Below are positions 7,460 to 8,614 of a stretch of 8,614 nucleotides of DNA, in pieces. Source of the stretch: an uncultured Maribacter sp. GTDB lineage: Bacteria > Bacteroidota > Bacteroidia > Flavobacteriales > Flavobacteriaceae. The position numbers and the translations under genes are program-made. The first letter of the stretch is position 1. Every line of letters starts with the position of its first letter. Below the pieces are notes generated by a model. That model made no database searches and was not told the DNA's origin. It saw only the letters and a list, made by a program, of their open reading frames with translations. The stretch covers positions 1 to 8,614 of the forward strand of contig CAJQMW010000093.1 of the NCBI GenBank assembly GCA_905479535.1, given 5' to 3'.

Positions 7460-8614
7460 TTATTCTGTCCTGAGCGCCTCTATTGGCCGGATCTTTATAG
7501 CACTATTAGCCGGAATAAAACCGGCAAATAATCCGGATACTATCAAAATTATCAAAGCAACGGTAACGACCCCAAGATTAACACTGGGATTAACGAACAT
7601 CATTACTGGACCGCTCATATCCAATACGTAATTTATACCATAAATCACCAATGCTCCGAACGCAATTCCGCTCATACCGGATATAATGGTCAAAAAAATA
7701 GATTCCATTAATATCTGTTGTTTAATTGACCAGGGGCCTTCTCCCAGAGCACGCCTAATTCCAATTTCCTTTGTTCGTTCCTTTACAACAATCAGCATAA
7801 TATTACTGACTCCGATAATACCGGAAAGTAGAACACAAATACCCACGAAGTAGGCAATCAACTTCAAAGCACCGAATAGACTAACCACTCTTTGAAACTG
7901 CTCATTCAAATCAAAATGACCTATGGCCCTTGTATCGTCTGGATGTATCCTATGGTTTTCCCTTACTATATTGAATATTTGCTCCTTTATATTGGTGATG
8001 GGCACATCATCTACCGCAGTAATTGCCATCCAACCCACATTATCTCCCCTATTAAAGGCCTGAGAAAAAGAAGTGAACGGAATATATATTTCCTTCTGAG
8101 CATTTTCACTATCACCGTCAACATTCTTTTTCTTATAGGTGCCCACTACCATAAAATTCACGTCGTTAATTTTAATGTAGGTACCTAGACATTCCTCCCC
8201 TTGATCATATAAACTCGACTTGACGTCAACACCGATAATAGCCACTTTACGTTTTTCGTTTATGTCCCCATAATTTAAGAAACGACCAGAGGTAATGTCC
8301 ATGGGTTCCTGTTTTATGATTTCAGGGTAATCCCCGTATACACTAAAAGCTCCAGTTTTTAAGCCTCTGACGACATTATTGATTCCTCGAAAATTACCGA
8401 GTTGGTTTCTGGGGGAAATGTATCGGAGTCCATCAACATTTTCTCGTATATCGGCCACATCTCCAGTCTTGTAACTAAACTCTCTATCCTTTGGTAATCC
8501 TTTATAAGCCTTGGAAGCCGTTCTCGTCCACATGAACATAGTATTGGTGGCAATATCCCCAAAATCAGCTCTAATTCCATTCTCCAATCCCTTTCCGGCA
8601 GCCAATAATATAAT
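7460..8614 (-). CDS. MacB-like ABC permease (FtsX family), N-terminus cut by right window edge
   Basis: The frame is open to the right edge and 384 residues are visible. Aligning the visible start (AAGKGLENG) with AAQGMDNG of the 420-residue permease suggests roughly 38 residues are missing. In visible numbering, the end of helix 1 is at the edge, the periplasmic domain follows to about 248, and three helices lie at about 249-277, 301-328 and 346-368. The coupling motif reads VKERTKEIGIRRALGEGP (277-294): Glu-Gly replaces the Ala-Thr found in the two downstream permeases. The C-terminus IRPIEALRTE is typical. There is no fused ATPase domain in the visible part and no room for one in the missing N-terminus if its length is normal. 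It is followed 42 bp later by an adaptor gene. Its ATPase is either the one at 5335-6036 or one encoded beyond the right edge. Confidence 0.9.
   Translation of the reverse strand: MILLAAGKGLENGIRADFGDIATNTMFMWTRTASKAYKGLPKDREFSYKTGDVADIRENVDGLRYISPRNQLGNFRGINNVVRGLKTGAFSVYGDYPEIIKQEPMDITSGRFLNYGDINEKRKVAIIGVDVKSSLYDQGEECLGTYIKINDVNFMVVGTYKKKNVDGDSENAQKEIYIPFTSFSQAFNRGDNVGWMAITAVDDVPITNIKEQIFNIVRENHRIHPDDTRAIGHFDLNEQFQRVVSLFGALKLIAYFVGICVLLSGIIGVSNIMLIVVKERTKEIGIRRALGEGPWSIKQQILMESIFLTIISGMSGIAFGALVIYGINYVLDMSGPVMMFVNPSVNLGVVTVALIILIVSGLFAGFIPANSAIKIRPIEALRTE

Noticed and set aside
8603..8605. A TTG codon that could be taken as the start of the right-hand permease
   Set aside because: The frame stays open to the window edge (Ile-Ile-Leu before it), and homology to the other permeases places this point at the end of membrane helix 1, so the true start lies outside the window.
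1..8614. CRISPR array, tRNA or rRNA gene, toxin-antitoxin pair, phage gene or complete insertion sequence
   Set aside because: No evenly spaced repeats, no cloverleaf or rRNA-like sequence and no matching protein were seen; the gaps between genes are short except for 6037-6301.

Overview
The window looks like chromosomal DNA from a marine-type member of the Flavobacteriaceae (Bacteroidota). The genes are moderately AT-rich, and leaders carry A-rich runs instead of Shine-Dalgarno sequences. The proteins (a TolC beginning its mature part WTLEEC, MacA-like adaptors, split MacB-like permeases) have the look of that family. This placement comes from protein style and leader style, not from a marker gene.

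Every gene lies on the minus strand, so transcription runs from the right edge to the left. In order of transcription: a MacB/FtsX-type permease cut by the right edge (7460-8614); a MacA/HlyD-type adaptor (6302-7417); a 265-bp gap holding a palindromic, MITE-like element (about 6137-6297) and a 100-bp leader; a LolD/MacB-type ABC ATPase (5335-6036); two MacB-like permeases (4113-5342 and 2849-4111); a second MacA-like adaptor (1657-2808); a TolC-family outer-membrane channel (274-1623); a probable rho-independent terminator (221-258); and the first 64 codons of tsaB, a tRNA-modification gene, cut by the left edge (1-193).

Together the transporter genes encode a tripartite type VII ABC exporter of the MacA-MacB-TolC kind. 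Here the ATPase and permease are separate proteins, unlike E. coli MacB, where they are fused. The ATPase would energise the permeases at the inner membrane, the adaptors would span the periplasm, and TolC would form the exit duct. The substrate cannot be read from the sequence. The set holds one ATPase, at least three permeases and two adaptors, so it looks like an old duplication of a permease-adaptor pair. The upstream pair may share the downstream ATPase, unless another ATPase lies beyond the right edge.

The most unusual item is the small palindromic element that interrupts the cluster between the upstream adaptor and the ATPase. It is symmetric about its midpoint, has imperfect terminal inverted repeats and is flanked by TA. 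The rest is ordinary, well-preserved coding sequence with no frameshift seen. No RNA gene, CRISPR array or complete insertion sequence was found.
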